Positions 14,132 to 14,353 of a stretch of 14,353 bases of DNA are shown here, one piece after another. Position numbers and translations under genes: made by a program. The notes below the pieces were generated by a model. It saw only the letters and a list, made by a program, of their open reading frames with translations, did no database searches and had not been told where the DNA came from. Every line of letters begins with the position of its first letter. Within the stretch, counting starts at the first letter, position 1. This DNA is from an uncultured Porphyromonadaceae bacterium (GTDB lineage Bacteria > Bacteroidota > Bacteroidia > Bacteroidales > Muribaculaceae), in the NCBI GenBank assembly GCA_900548705.1, contig URLF01000066.1, positions 1 through 14,353 of the forward strand, in the 5' to 3' direction.

Positions 14132-14353
14132 TTATTTCAGATTCTCCTCATTGAAAAGTGACTCCACGAATTCCTTTTTGTGGAATACCTGCAGGTCGTT
14201 GATGCCTTCTCCCAGGCCGATGTATTTCACCGGAATCTTGAACTGGTCGGAGATGCCGATCACCACGCCACCCTTGGCTGTGCCGTCGAGTTTGGTGATG
14301 GCCAGCTCGTTGACACTCGTGGCGGCCACGAACTGACGGGCCTGCTCGAATGC
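14132..14353 (-). CDS. ftsY: Signal recognition particle receptor FtsY (C-terminal 73 residues only)
   Basis: FtsY is the membrane-associated GTPase that docks SRP-bound ribosomes at the Sec translocon. Only the end of the NG domain is in the window; the frame runs off the right edge (first codons AFEQARQF). Visible motifs are TKLDGTAKGG, the guanine-specificity region of SRP GTPases, and KYIGLGEGINDLQVF, the family's closing motif, followed by the C-terminal helix EFVESLFNEENLK. GLGE with DLQ.F is characteristic of FtsY; Ffh has GxGE with DLE.F. The GTG at 14329 is an internal Val codon, not the start. The TAA stop is inside the right arm of the palindromic element. Confidence 0.95.
   Translation of the reverse strand, partial: AFEQARQFVAATSVNELAITKLDGTAKGGVVIGISDQFKIPVKYIGLGEGINDLQVFHKKEFVESLFNEENLK

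Larger units (their letters stand above)
13950..14134. repeat. About 185-bp nested imperfect palindrome filling the ftsY-rimO gap
   Basis: Both ends carry the same 10-mer in inverted orientation: TAAGTAACTG (13950-13959) and CAGTTACTTA (14125-14134). Further inward are AAATTATTTTA (13964-13974) with its complement (14110-14120), AATGTTT (13997-14003) with its complement (14103-14109), and AAAATTTTT (14011-14019) with AAAAATTTT (14087-14095). The centre is a perfect 7-bp palindrome at 14045-14060. The left arm has about 22 extra bases between the second and third blocks. GC content is near 29 percent by hand count, far below the flanking genes. The right terminus contains the ftsY stop codon. 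No transposase gene and no obvious target-site duplication are visible. It may be a MITE- or REP-like repeat or a very long RNA hairpin. Confidence 0.7.

Overview
The window looks like a stretch of Bacteroidales chromosome, most likely a gut Muribaculaceae-type genome. The coding DNA is fairly GC-rich. The gene content is typical of the phylum: an S9B dipeptidyl peptidase IV, a DUF4827-type lipoprotein, a PepSY-like lipoprotein, a Bacteroidetes-style GlmM and MiaA, and adjacent rimO and ftsY. Promoter-like sites match the Bacteroidetes -7 consensus TAnnTTTG, and start codons lack clear Shine-Dalgarno sequences. The species-level placement is an inference from style, not from a search.

Left half, plus strand (3-6684): a coiled-coil/AT-hook-like protein cut by the window edge; a secreted dipeptidyl peptidase IV; a membrane protein ending in a degenerate NUDIX-like domain; MiaA; and an exported protein of unknown function whose start codon overlaps the miaA stop. 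The last three are tightly packed (6-nt gap, then a 4-nt overlap) and probably form one operon.

Right half, minus strand (14353 down to 6659), in transcription order: ftsY (3' end only), rimO, an isochorismate synthase (menF-like), an NrnA/DHH phosphoesterase, a DUF4827-like lipoprotein, glmM, an SH3-NlpC/P60 peptidase and a PepSY-like lipoprotein. The genes lie close together, but probable promoters precede nrnA and rimO, so there are several transcription units. The plus and minus blocks converge and overlap by 26 bp at 6659-6684.

Most of the window is housekeeping: protein targeting, ribosomal protein and tRNA modification, menaquinone entry, nanoRNA turnover, UDP-GlcNAc supply and muropeptide cleavage. 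I see no CRISPR array, IS transposase, phage, toxin-antitoxin or defence genes, and no rRNA or tRNA gene. The unusual signals are mostly non-coding. The AT-rich ftsY-rimO gap is almost entirely one nested imperfect palindrome of about 185 bp that includes the ftsY stop codon and a promoter-like site for rimO. A 16-bp hairpin encloses the start codon of the PepSY-like lipoprotein. The nrnA promoter would make an almost leaderless mRNA. The membrane/NUDIX-like fusion is the most interesting protein.
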